In this document: positions 6,149-11,860 of the stretch, in pieces
Layout of the letters: each line of letters starts with the position of its first letter
Numbering within the stretch: the first letter of the stretch is position 1
NCBI GenBank assembly: GCA_964538405.1
Contig: CAZIET010000014.1
Coordinates: 1 to 12,883, forward strand
Reading direction: 5' to 3'
Origin: JAGVWT01 sp964538405
Lineage (GTDB): Archaea; Nanobdellota; Nanobdellia; Pacearchaeales; GW2011-AR1
Length of the DNA stretch: 12,883 bases
The notes under the pieces: generated by a model
What the model was told of the DNA's origin: nothing
Seen by the model: the letters and a program-made list of their open reading frames with translations, nothing else
Databases searched by the model: none
Position numbers and translations under genes: made by a program

Positions 6149-6772
6149 AGTAATATTCTTTACTTTAACTTCAGAGTTCAAATCTTCTTTTATCAATTTA
6201 TAGTCACTTGTTATTATCTCCCTCTTGTTTTTCTTTAGATCTGCGTAAATAATTTTATCTTTTGTAGTTGCAGTTACTAAAATAAGTAGAAATGAATGAA
6301 CTGTCTCATTGTTTTTATGTATGTTTTCTGTAGAAATTGAGTTTACCTTTCTAAATGTGCATTTTATGTTGAATTTCTCTTTCATTATCCTTTCAGTAGC
6401 GTCTTTTATCGTTTCTCCCAAAAGAATTCTTCCTGCTGGCAATCCTAATTTGTCTTTGTAAGGCCTTTTCTCCCTTTTATGCAAGAATACTTTGCCCTTT
6501 TCCTTCATTGCAACCAAAATCACTGGAAGAATTGTTTTCTTTTCTGTAATGTAAGGAATCAAGACCTCTGATTTGTCTGATAATTTATAGAATTCCTGTT
6601 CTTTTGTTATTATTCCATCTTCAAGAAGCCTTTTGATGTAATACGAAAGCTTATTTGACTTGACATTTGAATGCTTTTCTATCTCATTAAACTTCAATTT
6701 TTCATTGTAAAGAAACTGCTGGAGAATCTTTTCTTCCGATGTGTTTTTTGAGACCATCGCGCTTTTGTCCAT
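6137..6772 (-). CDS. Winged-helix / degenerate Nudix-domain protein, likely transcription regulator
   Basis: A 211-residue two-domain protein. Residues about 13-66 form a winged helix-turn-helix (EEKILQQFLYNEKLKFNEI, then SNKLSYYIKRLLEDGII as the recognition region and a KEQEFYKLSD wing). Residues about 80-195 form a Nudix fold with strand VILVAMKEKGKVFLHKRE. The Nudix box starts normally (G114, E120, R128), but the metal-binding glutamates are broken: the E of RE is I129, and of the EE pair E132 remains while the second is K133. Hydrolysis is therefore doubtful and ligand sensing more likely, as in NrtR-type Nudix regulators, though here the DNA-binding domain comes first. It is divergent from an operon with an apparently active Nudix enzyme and shares its promoter. 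The ligand is unknown. The start at 6772 is supported by a TATA box 22-31 nt upstream. Confidence 0.8.
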   Translation of the reverse strand: MDKSAMVSKNTSEEKILQQFLYNEKLKFNEIEKHSNVKSNKLSYYIKRLLEDGIITKEQEFYKLSDKSEVLIPYITEKKTILPVILVAMKEKGKVFLHKREKRPYKDKLGLPAGRILLGETIKDATERIMKEKFNIKCTFRKVNSISTENIHKNNETVHSFLLILVTATTKDKIIYADLKKNKREIITSDYKLIKEDLNSEVKVKNITSRT

Positions 6773-6793
6773 AAGTCAAACTTTTTGAGGAAG

Positions 6794-6803
6794 TTTTTAA
6801 AAA
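6794..6803. promoter_or_regulatory. Shared symmetric TATA element of a divergent promoter
   Basis: The perfect palindrome TTTTTAAAAA lies in the middle of the 52-nt spacer between the regulator start (6772, minus) and the unknown gene start (6825, plus). Each ATG is exactly 22 nt from the near edge of the palindrome, so both sides have a TATA-like box at the spacing typical of leaderless archaeal transcripts. One TATA element probably serves both directions, or two boxes overlap completely. Confidence 0.6.
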
Positions 6804-6824
6804 TATGTGCAATGGAGTCTTTAA

Positions 6825-7127
6825 ATGAAAATTGAAAATTTAATTAAAATATTTTTTCCTATTAGGGTTAAACTTGGGGAGGAACTTAGTTTTGGACGAC
6901 ATAACTGGCAGGATGATTCTCCACCAATATTGGGGCATTATTATCGTCTTGAGGGATATAGGGGAACATTTAAAGCGGTTAATTGTAATGAAGCAACCGA
7001 GTGGAGTGGTTACGTAATGTATACTTTTGTAAGAGAAGACCCTTCTTCTGATTTTAAAAAAGCTGTGGAAAAATTTAGATTTGTTAAATTTGAGGATTTA
7101 ATTCCACCTCGGTCCGGAAGATCATAA
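6825..7127 (+). CDS. Hypothetical protein, first gene of a Nudix operon
   Basis: A 100-residue protein I do not recognise. The N terminus (MKIENLIKIFFPIRVKLGEEL) is mildly hydrophobic but not a convincing membrane segment. The middle is rich in aromatic and histidine residues (SFGRHNWQDD, GHYYRLEGYRGTF, WSGYVMYTFV), suggesting a small beta-rich fold, and the C terminus is basic (PPRSGRS). The start follows the shared divergent TATA box by 22 nt and there is no Shine-Dalgarno. The stop TAA at 7125-7127 abuts the Nudix start ATG at 7128 with no gap, so the two proteins are probably co-expressed. Its place between a Nudix-fold regulator and a Nudix enzyme suggests a role in the same pathway, but no function can be assigned. 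Confidence 0.7.
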   Translation: MKIENLIKIFFPIRVKLGEELSFGRHNWQDDSPPILGHYYRLEGYRGTFKAVNCNEATEWSGYVMYTFVREDPSSDFKKAVEKFRFVKFEDLIPPRSGRS

Positions 7128-7628
7128 ATGATAACAAAAGTAGACAAGAACTTGATGCATTATGTGGTTGTTACTGGAATCCTTGTGAAAGACGGCAAGT
7201 TTCTGATAGCAAAGCGAGCCGATTGGGAGAAAGTTCATCCCAAAAAATGGACAGTTCCCGGAGGGAAGATGGAAGTCTTGGATTATGCATTAAAACCAAA
7301 AGATACCTCAAGCCATTGGTACAATGTTGTTGAAAATATCTTAAGAAAAGAAGTAAAGGAGGAGGTTAATCTTGAGATAAAAAACATAGGTTACGTTACA
7401 AGCCTAGTCTACATCAGGCCAGACAATATTCCTTGTTTGATAATAAGTATGTTTGCGGAACCAGTCTCAGATGAGATCAAACTTTGTCCTGCTTTGACTG
7501 AATTTGTGTGGGTAAACCTGGAAGAAGCCAAGAACTATGACTTGATTGAAGGAATCTATGAGGAATTGGAGATTTTGGATGGAAAGCTTAAAGGTGGAGA
7601 GATGAAAGAATGGACAAAATCACAATAA
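7128..7628 (+). CDS. Nudix hydrolase with an insertion in the Nudix box
   Basis: A 166-residue Nudix pyrophosphatase. The fold is recognisable from HYVVVTGILVKDGKFLIAKR, followed by KKWTVPGGKME (G45-G46) and the catalytic helix LRKEVKEEVNL, which keeps E75, E78 and E79 of the metal-binding REUxEE motif (Arg is K74, the trailing Gly is N81). Between GGKME and the helix there is an extra segment of about 14 residues (LDYALKPKDTSSHWYNV) that may shape substrate choice; related Nudix proteins with WYN-containing inserts exist. Substrates of this superfamily are nucleoside diphosphates linked to another group; the specific one is unknown. Unlike the regulator encoded across the divergent promoter, the catalytic residues are intact. 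It starts directly after the preceding stop, so translation is likely coupled. Confidence 0.87.
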   Translation: MITKVDKNLMHYVVVTGILVKDGKFLIAKRADWEKVHPKKWTVPGGKMEVLDYALKPKDTSSHWYNVVENILRKEVKEEVNLEIKNIGYVTSLVYIRPDNIPCLIISMFAEPVSDEIKLCPALTEFVWVNLEEAKNYDLIEGIYEELEILDGKLKGGEMKEWTKSQ

Positions 7629-7630
7629 TT

Positions 7631-7639
7631 CTTATAAAA
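7631..7639 (+). promoter_or_regulatory. TATA box of the NDK-like gene
   Basis: CTTATAAAA lies 20-28 nt before the ATG at 7659, right after the Nudix stop codon, which marks the NDK-like gene as a separate, probably leaderless transcription unit. Confidence 0.6.
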
Positions 7640-7658
7640 GAACTAAATATCTTGATTT

Positions 7659-8141
7659 ATGGCTTTTGAGAAAACTCTGACGGTGGTCAAGCCACATAAT
7701 GAAAGGATGCATGTGGAGATTTTTGCCTTCCTTGATGGAAATTTGACTAGAACTGGTGAATTCACAAGGTCAAGCCCTTTGAAAATTAGGGGAGTTAATG
7801 AGGGGCTGATTAGATCACATTATTCCCATATAATGCATATTCCTACATATGAAGATACTATCCAGGCGTTTAGAAATGGTACTGTTTTTGCTTCTGTTTA
7901 TTCCGGGGATGGTATAGTTCAAAGGGTTAGGGATGTTTTGGGGGCAACAAACTGTGCAAAAGCGGCTCAGGGAACCTTAAGAAAAACATTTTGGGATGAA
8001 ACAACACAGGTTTCTTGGGATGAGGCACAAAAAAGAGGCCTATATTATAACAATTTTATGCATGCATCTGGAAGTGCTGAAGAAGCTCAAAGAGAAATAG
8101 AATCATGGTTGAATTATCATCCTAATTTATTGCAGAGTTGA
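7659..8141 (+). CDS. ndk: Divergent nucleoside diphosphate kinase
   Basis: A 160-residue protein with the NDK framework: TLTVVKP (K11), HY at 54-55, GDGIVQRVRDVLGATN (R91, T97), GTLR (R108), and the active-site motif N132-F-M-H135-A-S. H135 is the expected phospho-histidine, and the residues known to bind nucleotide in NDKs (Lys, Tyr, Arg, Thr, Arg, Asn) each have a counterpart. Normal NDKs read NxxHGSD and KPD; here they read NFMHASG and KPH. There is also an insert of about 14 residues between R108 and N132 (contains TFWDETTQVSWDEAQKRG). NDK moves the terminal phosphate between nucleoside tri- and diphosphates in the cytosol. The protein is probably active, but substrate or assembly may differ. 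It has its own TATA box and a start without Shine-Dalgarno. Confidence 0.8.
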   Translation: MAFEKTLTVVKPHNERMHVEIFAFLDGNLTRTGEFTRSSPLKIRGVNEGLIRSHYSHIMHIPTYEDTIQAFRNGTVFASVYSGDGIVQRVRDVLGATNCAKAAQGTLRKTFWDETTQVSWDEAQKRGLYYNNFMHASGSAEEAQREIESWLNYHPNLLQS

Positions 8142-8149
8142 CACAAAAC

Positions 8150-8158
8150 CATATAAAA
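8150..8158 (+). promoter_or_regulatory. TATA box of the MBL-fold hydrolase gene
   Basis: CATATAAAA lies 21-29 nt before the ATG at 8179, in the 37-nt gap after the NDK-like gene. A run of six Ts (in GGGTTTTTTG) between box and start could help end the upstream transcript. Confidence 0.6.
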
Positions 8159-8178
8159 CTCTGGGTTTTTTGTAAGTA

Positions 8179-8844
8179 ATGATAATTGATGGTATAGAGT
8201 TAAGATGGTTGGGACATGCAAGCTTCACGATTAAAGAAAGATTGGTGATTTATATTGATCCTTACAACATTACTTCAATTCAGGAAAAGGCAGATATTGT
8301 TCTTATAACCCATAGTCATTACGATCATTGCAGTTTGGCAGACATTGAAAAGGTCATAAAAGAAGGAACCAAGATTTTTTTCCCGGTTGACTGCCAAAGC
8401 ATTTTGTCAAGAATCAAAATTTCCGTAAAAATGGAAATTGTCCAGCCAAACCAGGAGCTGAAATTTGGCAGCATAAAAATTTCCACGCTTCCTGCATACA
8501 ACATTGACAAAAATTTTCATCCAAAAAATGAATCATGGGTTGGATACTTAATCAAGATGAATGGGGTGATAATTTATCATGCAGGAGACACTGATTTTAT
8601 TCCAGAAATGAAAAATCTTACAGGATTCAAACAAGAAAATAAAAAATTAATTGCACTGCTTCCCGTCGGTGGAAGGTTCACAATGAATTCTGAAGAAGCT
8701 TTTGAATCAGCAAAAACAATAAAGCCATTCTTGGCGATACCTTGCCATTGGGGATCTGTAGTGGGAACGAAAAAAGATGCCGAAGAATTTTTAGAATTGT
8801 GCAAAGAAGAAAAAATTAACGCAGAAATTTTGGAAAAATCCTAA
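8179..8844 (+). CDS. Metallo-beta-lactamase-fold metal-dependent hydrolase (UlaG/UPF0173-like)
   Basis: A 221-residue MBL-fold protein. It shows the N-terminal RWLGHASF and YIDPY strands typical of UlaG-like proteins, then H45-S-H47-Y-D49-H50 (the HxHxDH metal motif), YHAGDTDF (a further metal-bridging Asp), and CHWGS near the C terminus (last metal His). All zinc or manganese ligands look intact, so it should be a working hydrolase with a dinuclear metal site. The family includes UlaG (ascorbate-6-phosphate lactonase) and many UPF0173 proteins of unknown substrate, so no reaction is assigned. The start ATG at 8179 follows a good TATA box and there is no signal peptide. It is a single-gene unit followed by the long ftsZ leader. 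Confidence 0.88.
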   Translation: MIIDGIELRWLGHASFTIKERLVIYIDPYNITSIQEKADIVLITHSHYDHCSLADIEKVIKEGTKIFFPVDCQSILSRIKISVKMEIVQPNQELKFGSIKISTLPAYNIDKNFHPKNESWVGYLIKMNGVIIYHAGDTDFIPEMKNLTGFKQENKKLIALLPVGGRFTMNSEEAFESAKTIKPFLAIPCHWGSVVGTKKDAEEFLELCKEEKINAEILEKS

Positions 8845-8904
8845 GAAATTGTATTTTAATAGTAACAAAAAGAGAAAAAATTCTTGTCTTTCAAAATAAA
8901 AATA

Positions 8905-8912
8905 TTTTTAAA
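8905..8912 (+). promoter_or_regulatory. Probable TATA box of ftsZ, far upstream of the start
   Basis: TTTTTAAA is the best TATA-like element before ftsZ. It lies about 120 nt before the ATG, so a start 25 nt downstream would give a leader of roughly 100 nt. No TATA-like box occurs 20-30 nt before the ATG, where a Shine-Dalgarno sits instead. Confidence 0.45.
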
Positions 8913-8978
8913 CAAGAGAGTATTGGTTTTATCGAATATAGGTATGATTCCAAAAGCGATATTGTAGTTTATATTCAA

Positions 8979-8997
8979 AATCTTTCGATGAAAGATT
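8979..8997 (+). promoter_or_regulatory. Hairpin in the ftsZ leader
   Basis: AATCTTTC, loop GAT, GAAAGATT forms a perfect 8-bp stem. It lies between the predicted promoter and the Shine-Dalgarno, ending 16 nt before AAAGGAGGT. It could affect translation or mRNA stability; no known riboswitch class was recognised. Confidence 0.5.
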
Positions 8998-9010
8998 GAG
9001 CAATAGACTG

Positions 9011-9019
9011 AAAGGAGGT
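9011..9019 (+). promoter_or_regulatory. Strong Shine-Dalgarno of ftsZ
   Basis: AAAGGAGGT is a long match to the anti-Shine-Dalgarno of 16S rRNA. It is 14 nt from the ATG at 9034, longer than the usual 5-9 nt; there is no nearer in-frame start codon. It is the only clear Shine-Dalgarno seen before a first gene in this window. Confidence 0.75.
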
Positions 9020-9033
9020 AAAAAATAAAAAAG

Positions 9034-10113
9034 ATGGCATTAGATTTTGCAAAAGAGGCGATAGCGAACGTAGCAACACACAGCATCAATTTCGATGACT
9101 TGAAAGCTGGCAAGGCTAACATCAAAGTGGTTGGATGTGGTGGAGGCGGAGGCAATGCAGTCACTTGGCTTCACAACAAAGGTATTTCTGGAGCTACTGT
9201 TTATGCAGTAAACACGGATGCTTTACATCTTAGCGTAACAAAGGCTGATGACAAAATCCTTATTGGAAAGGAATTAACACGTGGTCTTGGAGCTGGAGGT
9301 AAACCTCAAGTGGGAAGGGAAGCAGCAAAAGAGAGCTTGACTGAACTGAAAAGGATAATGAGTGGAGCTGATATGGTATTTGTCCTTGCAGGAATGGGTG
9401 GGGGTACAGGTACTGGATGTGCACCGGTTGTTGCTCAATTGGCAAAAGAGAGCGGAGCAGTAGTTATTGGGGTAGTAACGATGCCTTTCGAAGCTGAAAA
9501 AGCTAGAGTAGACAAGGCAGAGTTCGGACTTCAGGAATTGAAGGACCAAACCGATACATGCATCGTGCTTGACAACAACAGACTTGTAGATATTGCAGGT
9601 CAACTTCCTATTGAACAGGCATTTGCAGTGGCAAACGAGCTTGTAAGTACTATGATCAAGGGAATAGTAGAAACAATAACATTACCAAGTTTGATAAACC
9701 TAGACTATGCTGACGTTAAAGCTATAATGAATGGCGGAGGAGTTTCCGCTATAGGAATCGGAGAATCCGACAACTCGAACAGAGTCAACGAAGCTGTAAA
9801 GCAGGCATTGACGCATCCTTTGTTGGACGTTGATTACAACGGAGCAACTGGGGCGTTGATACATGTTACATGTGGGCCTGACCTGAAGTTGGAAGAGTTT
9901 GAAGCAGTTGGAAAGCTGGTTTCTGAGAACTTGAGCCAGGAAGCCAACGTTATAATCGGAGCAAGAATTAACAAGGATTTCGCAGGAAAAGTAAGAGTCA
10001 TTACAATCATAACAGGAGTAAAATCCGCTTATGTTATTGGTAAAGACATGGAAAACAAAGCTTTCCCCGTATCCAAGGAAATTTCCGATTTAGGCATAGA
10101 AGTCTGGAGATAA
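9034..10113 (+). CDS. ftsZ: Cell division protein FtsZ
   Basis: A 359-residue tubulin-family GTPase that polymerises into the division ring. Visible elements are the nucleotide-binding start VVGCGGGGGNAV (32-43), VNTD (59-62), the tubulin signature GGGTGTG at 122-128, GVVTMPFEAEK, and the T7 synergy loop N222-L-D224-Y-A-D227 with the GTP-hydrolysing acids intact. The C-terminal domain runs to LGIEVWR at the end, with no long disordered linker or bacterial-style FtsA/ZipA-binding tail, as in archaeal FtsZ. An extra N-terminal helix (residues 1-25) precedes the core. The start is set by ATG 9034 after AAAGGAGGT. It forms its own transcription unit, with a long leader and a terminator overlapping its stop codon. 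Confidence 0.97.
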   Translation: MALDFAKEAIANVATHSINFDDLKAGKANIKVVGCGGGGGNAVTWLHNKGISGATVYAVNTDALHLSVTKADDKILIGKELTRGLGAGGKPQVGREAAKESLTELKRIMSGADMVFVLAGMGGGTGTGCAPVVAQLAKESGAVVIGVVTMPFEAEKARVDKAEFGLQELKDQTDTCIVLDNNRLVDIAGQLPIEQAFAVANELVSTMIKGIVETITLPSLINLDYADVKAIMNGGGVSAIGIGESDNSNRVNEAVKQALTHPLLDVDYNGATGALIHVTCGPDLKLEEFEAVGKLVSENLSQEANVIIGARINKDFAGKVRVITIITGVKSAYVIGKDMENKAFPVSKEISDLGIEVWR

Positions 10114-10140
10114 TTTCTCCTTTATTTTTTCTTTTTTTCT
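10106..10140 (+). terminator. ftsZ terminator: short hairpin plus U-tract
   Basis: GGAGA (10106-10110) pairs with TCTCC (10116-10120) across the loop TAATT that contains the stop codon, and is followed by T-rich sequence through 10140 with runs of six and seven Ts. Archaeal RNA polymerase terminates at U-tracts, and here a weak 5-bp stem is added. The U-tract is the stronger evidence. Confidence 0.6.
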
Positions 10141-10189
10141 TTACATTTTTACAGAGTATTGGCAAATGTGAAAATTTTTACATAAATGC

Positions 10190-10197
10190 TTAAATAA
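10190..10197 (+). promoter_or_regulatory. TATA box of the 10218 gene
   Basis: TTAAATAA lies 21-28 nt before the ATG at 10218. The 104-nt gap after ftsZ holds only the terminator and this promoter. Confidence 0.5.
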
Positions 10198-10217
10198 TAA
10201 TATAAAATTGTTAAATT

Positions 10218-10487
10218 ATGGTTAAAAACAAAAGTGGTTTTGAGATGGGTGTCTTTTTTGAGAAAGAAGGAATGCAATTAGATCCACAAAGAAACTATCA
10301 CATATATGGGGTGGTATCGGTAGCTTCTGAAGATGAAGGCAAATTAGAAAGCATTGCTGCTAATTTATGGGTAGAAAATGATCCTGAGGGATATGTTGAT
10401 GCTGTTATTATTACGGATAAAAGAAAGCTGGATGTTAACGGAAGAACAGTACATTATGCTTCAGCTGTAGGATATATTGGAAATTAA
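10218..10487 (+). CDS. Hypothetical small protein
   Basis: An 89-residue acidic protein I do not recognise. It has alternating short hydrophobic stretches (YHIYGVVSVAS, VDAVIITDKR, HYASAVGYIGN) and one helix-like segment (EDEGKLESIAANLW), which suggests a small alpha/beta fold. There is no signal peptide, membrane helix, cysteine cluster or nucleic-acid-binding motif. A TATA box at leaderless spacing and an AT-rich non-coding flank on both sides support it as a real single-gene unit. It is flanked by ftsZ and a DUF3175 gene, which says little about its job. Confidence 0.65.
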   Translation: MVKNKSGFEMGVFFEKEGMQLDPQRNYHIYGVVSVASEDEGKLESIAANLWVENDPEGYVDAVIITDKRKLDVNGRTVHYASAVGYIGN

Positions 10488-10508
10488 TTTTTTATACAAC
10501 AAAGATAG

Positions 10509-10516
10509 TTAAAATT
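10509..10516 (+). promoter_or_regulatory. Possible TATA box of the DUF3175 gene
   Basis: TTAAAATT lies 20-27 nt before the ATG at 10536. A second candidate, TTTTATAC at about 10490, is further away and fits less well with the spacing of its neighbours. Confidence 0.4.
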
Positions 10517-10535
10517 CTTATTTTTCTGTCCTTAA

Positions 10536-10823
10536 ATGGCAGAACAGAAGTATTGGTCGGGAAAAGTCACAAGGGAAAGCAAGGCTTTGGATTTGGATAA
10601 AGGGGTATTTACATGGAGGGATTCCAAGAAAATAGCTTTATCACTTAAAAAATCTGCGGACAAGAGCAAAAGAAGAAAAGCAAACTCTTTTCAATCTGCC
10701 ATGTCAATGCTTAACTTTTATATAAACCGTGCAGGCAGGGAATTAACCCTTAGGCGCAGGATTACCTTGAACAATGCGAAAATAGAATTAAGAAGACTTT
10801 ATGGAAAGTTAGATATTGACTGA
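10536..10823 (+). CDS. DUF3175 family protein
   Basis: A 95-residue basic, helical protein that matches the DUF3175 pattern from memory: KYWSGKVTRESKALDLDKGVF, then TWRDSKKIALSLKKSADKSKRRK, then SFQSAMSMLNFYINRAGREL with a closing helix of alternating acidic and basic residues. The cluster KKSADKSKRRKA gives a strongly positive patch that could contact nucleic acid, but no function is established for the family that I know of. DUF3175 is common in bacteria, so its presence here may reflect transfer. Its 3' end overlaps the convergent nitroreductase gene by 15 nt (10809-10823). Confidence 0.82.
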   Translation: MAEQKYWSGKVTRESKALDLDKGVFTWRDSKKIALSLKKSADKSKRRKANSFQSAMSMLNFYINRAGRELTLRRRITLNNAKIELRRLYGKLDID

Positions 10824-11363
10824 CTTGACTTTGTTCATCTTACTAGCATCGTGCTTATTGAAGAATAGGATGTTTCCCAATTCAACTTTTCTTTTTGGCT
10901 TGGCACTTTCATTGCCGTAACCTATTGGGAATACTGCCTCTAAGGTCATGTTGGCCGGAATTCTCAGTTCCTTTTTTATTTGGTCTTCTGTAAAGTGTCC
11001 AATCCAACAAGTGGAGAGTCCTTTTTCATGCAACTTCAGCAAAAAATTCTGTATTGCAGCCCCGGCCTGCTGTTTTCCATATGTTTCACCTTTTTCTCCA
11101 AAAGAATTGGTTAAGCGTGAATAGTTTGAATACACGACAACAACATAGTGTGACTTTACAATAAAATTCTGCTGGCAAGCTTCCGCAATTTTCTTTATTT
11201 TTTCTTTTTCATCAACAAGAATAAATTTCATGGTAAAATTGTTTCCAGAAGTTGGGGCATGTCTCGCGGCATCGATTGCCTCAAGTATGTCTCTCCAATC
11301 TGGTTTTTTGTCCTTGAACTTTCTAACACTTTTTCTTGACTGGATTGCCTTGTCTAGGTCCAT
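10809..11363 (-). CDS. Nitroreductase family FMN-dependent oxidoreductase
   Basis: A 184-residue member of the nitroreductase superfamily. FMN-contact motifs are visible: SRKSVRKF (R10, R14) at the N terminus, AARHAPTSGNNF, GAAIQNFLLKLHEKGLSTCWIG, and the C-terminal PIGYG. Family enzymes act as dimers using NAD(P)H to reduce quinones, flavins or nitro compounds, and the physiological substrate varies; none can be assigned here. The short form, without the long insertions of NfsA types, resembles the many small archaeal and clostridial homologues. The start ATG at 11363 has a TATA box (TTTAAAAA on the minus strand, 11385-11392) at 22-29 nt. The gene is cytoplasmic and lies just downstream of the tandem paralogue pair, in the same direction but with its own promoter. 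Confidence 0.9.
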   Translation of the reverse strand: MDLDKAIQSRKSVRKFKDKKPDWRDILEAIDAARHAPTSGNNFTMKFILVDEKEKIKKIAEACQQNFIVKSHYVVVVYSNYSRLTNSFGEKGETYGKQQAGAAIQNFLLKLHEKGLSTCWIGHFTEDQIKKELRIPANMTLEAVFPIGYGNESAKPKRKVELGNILFFNKHDASKMNKVKSVNI

Positions 11364-11384
11364 GGCTATTCGATGATGATGAAG

Positions 11385-11392
11385 TTTTTAAA
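11385..11392 (-). promoter_or_regulatory. TATA box of the nitroreductase gene
   Basis: Read on the minus strand, TTTAAAAA lies 22-29 nt before the ATG at 11363. It fills most of the 34-nt gap after the upstream gene's stop (11398-11400). Confidence 0.55.
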
Positions 11393-11397
11393 TTATT

Positions 11398-11808
11398 TCA
11401 ATCTGTTATCGCTATTGGATGAGATAAAACATCTAATCTTAAACATATATCTCTAAGCTCTTTTTGCCTTGTTCTTGGAAGTGTTTTATATTGCTGAAGG
11501 TCTGCCCCTAATTTGGCTGCTTCTGATTTTATATTGTAATAATTGTTTTTGTCTCTGTGATATGAGTTAGGCCAGAAAGCATATCTTAATTTTGACCAAT
11601 CTTCTTCTTGACAATTACCTTTTGATACTTGGTCTGCCCATATGGATAAGATTTCTACATCTTTTTCTAACATAGATGGAACTTCGAGAGGCGAGCCTTC
11701 AGACTTTTCACATTTTCTTATATATGAACCTATTGTTCCGGCAACGCTTGAAGCAAGTTGGTCCATTAGATAATTATCATTACTTAATCTTCCAGAGCAT
11801 TCATTCAT
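11398..11808 (-). CDS. Small helical protein of unknown function, paralogue 1
   Basis: A protein of 136 residues from the ATG at 11808 (an in-frame TTG at 11817 is a weaker start). I do not recognise the family. It is rich in helix-forming residues, has three cysteines and no membrane segment. Its C-terminal third, AAKLGADLQQYKTLPRTRQK followed by ELRDICLRLDVL, matches the equivalent part of the adjacent gene product (FAKDLNDYKSLSPKEQDQLE, then KLCLKLNQV), including DL, YK, L, Q and CL at the same spacing, so the two are distant paralogues. The TATA-like TTTTAAG on the minus strand at 11832-11838 lies 24-30 nt upstream. A second copy of its first 15 codons and promoter occurs past the assembly gap with 6 base changes in 98. 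Confidence 0.72.
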   Translation of the reverse strand: MNECSGRLSNDNYLMDQLASSVAGTIGSYIRKCEKSEGSPLEVPSMLEKDVEILSIWADQVSKGNCQEEDWSKLRYAFWPNSYHRDKNNYYNIKSEAAKLGADLQQYKTLPRTRQKELRDICLRLDVLSHPIAITD

Positions 11809-11860
11809 ATACAACAAAGCCTTATAACTTACTTAAAACGACGTTGTAAGAAAATATACT
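11763..11860 (-). repeat. Copy A of the 98-bp duplicated 5' end and promoter of paralogue 1
   Basis: Matches 12382-12479 at 92 of 98 bases by direct reading, without gaps. It includes the first codons and promoter of paralogue 1. The duplication most likely reflects two strain variants joined by scaffolding rather than a tandem duplication. Confidence 0.9.
11832..11838 (-). promoter_or_regulatory. TATA box of paralogue 1
   Basis: Minus-strand TTTTAAG, 24-30 nt before ATG 11808. The same element (12451-12457) and the bases around it are unchanged in the second haplotype copy, while nearby spacer bases differ, which supports a working promoter. Confidence 0.5.

Noticed and set aside
8984..9010. 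Possible box C/D small RNA (GATGA ... CTGA) in the ftsZ leader
   Set aside because: The C-box match is imperfect, the span is too short for a C/D RNA with guide regions, and the same bases are better explained by the 8-bp hairpin.
8856..9164. Minus-strand open frame of 102 codons over the ftsZ leader and 5' end
   Set aside because: It is antisense to the start of ftsZ, has a low-complexity N terminus opposite the glycine-rich GTP-binding loop, and no promoter at the expected spacing. It reflects ftsZ codon bias.
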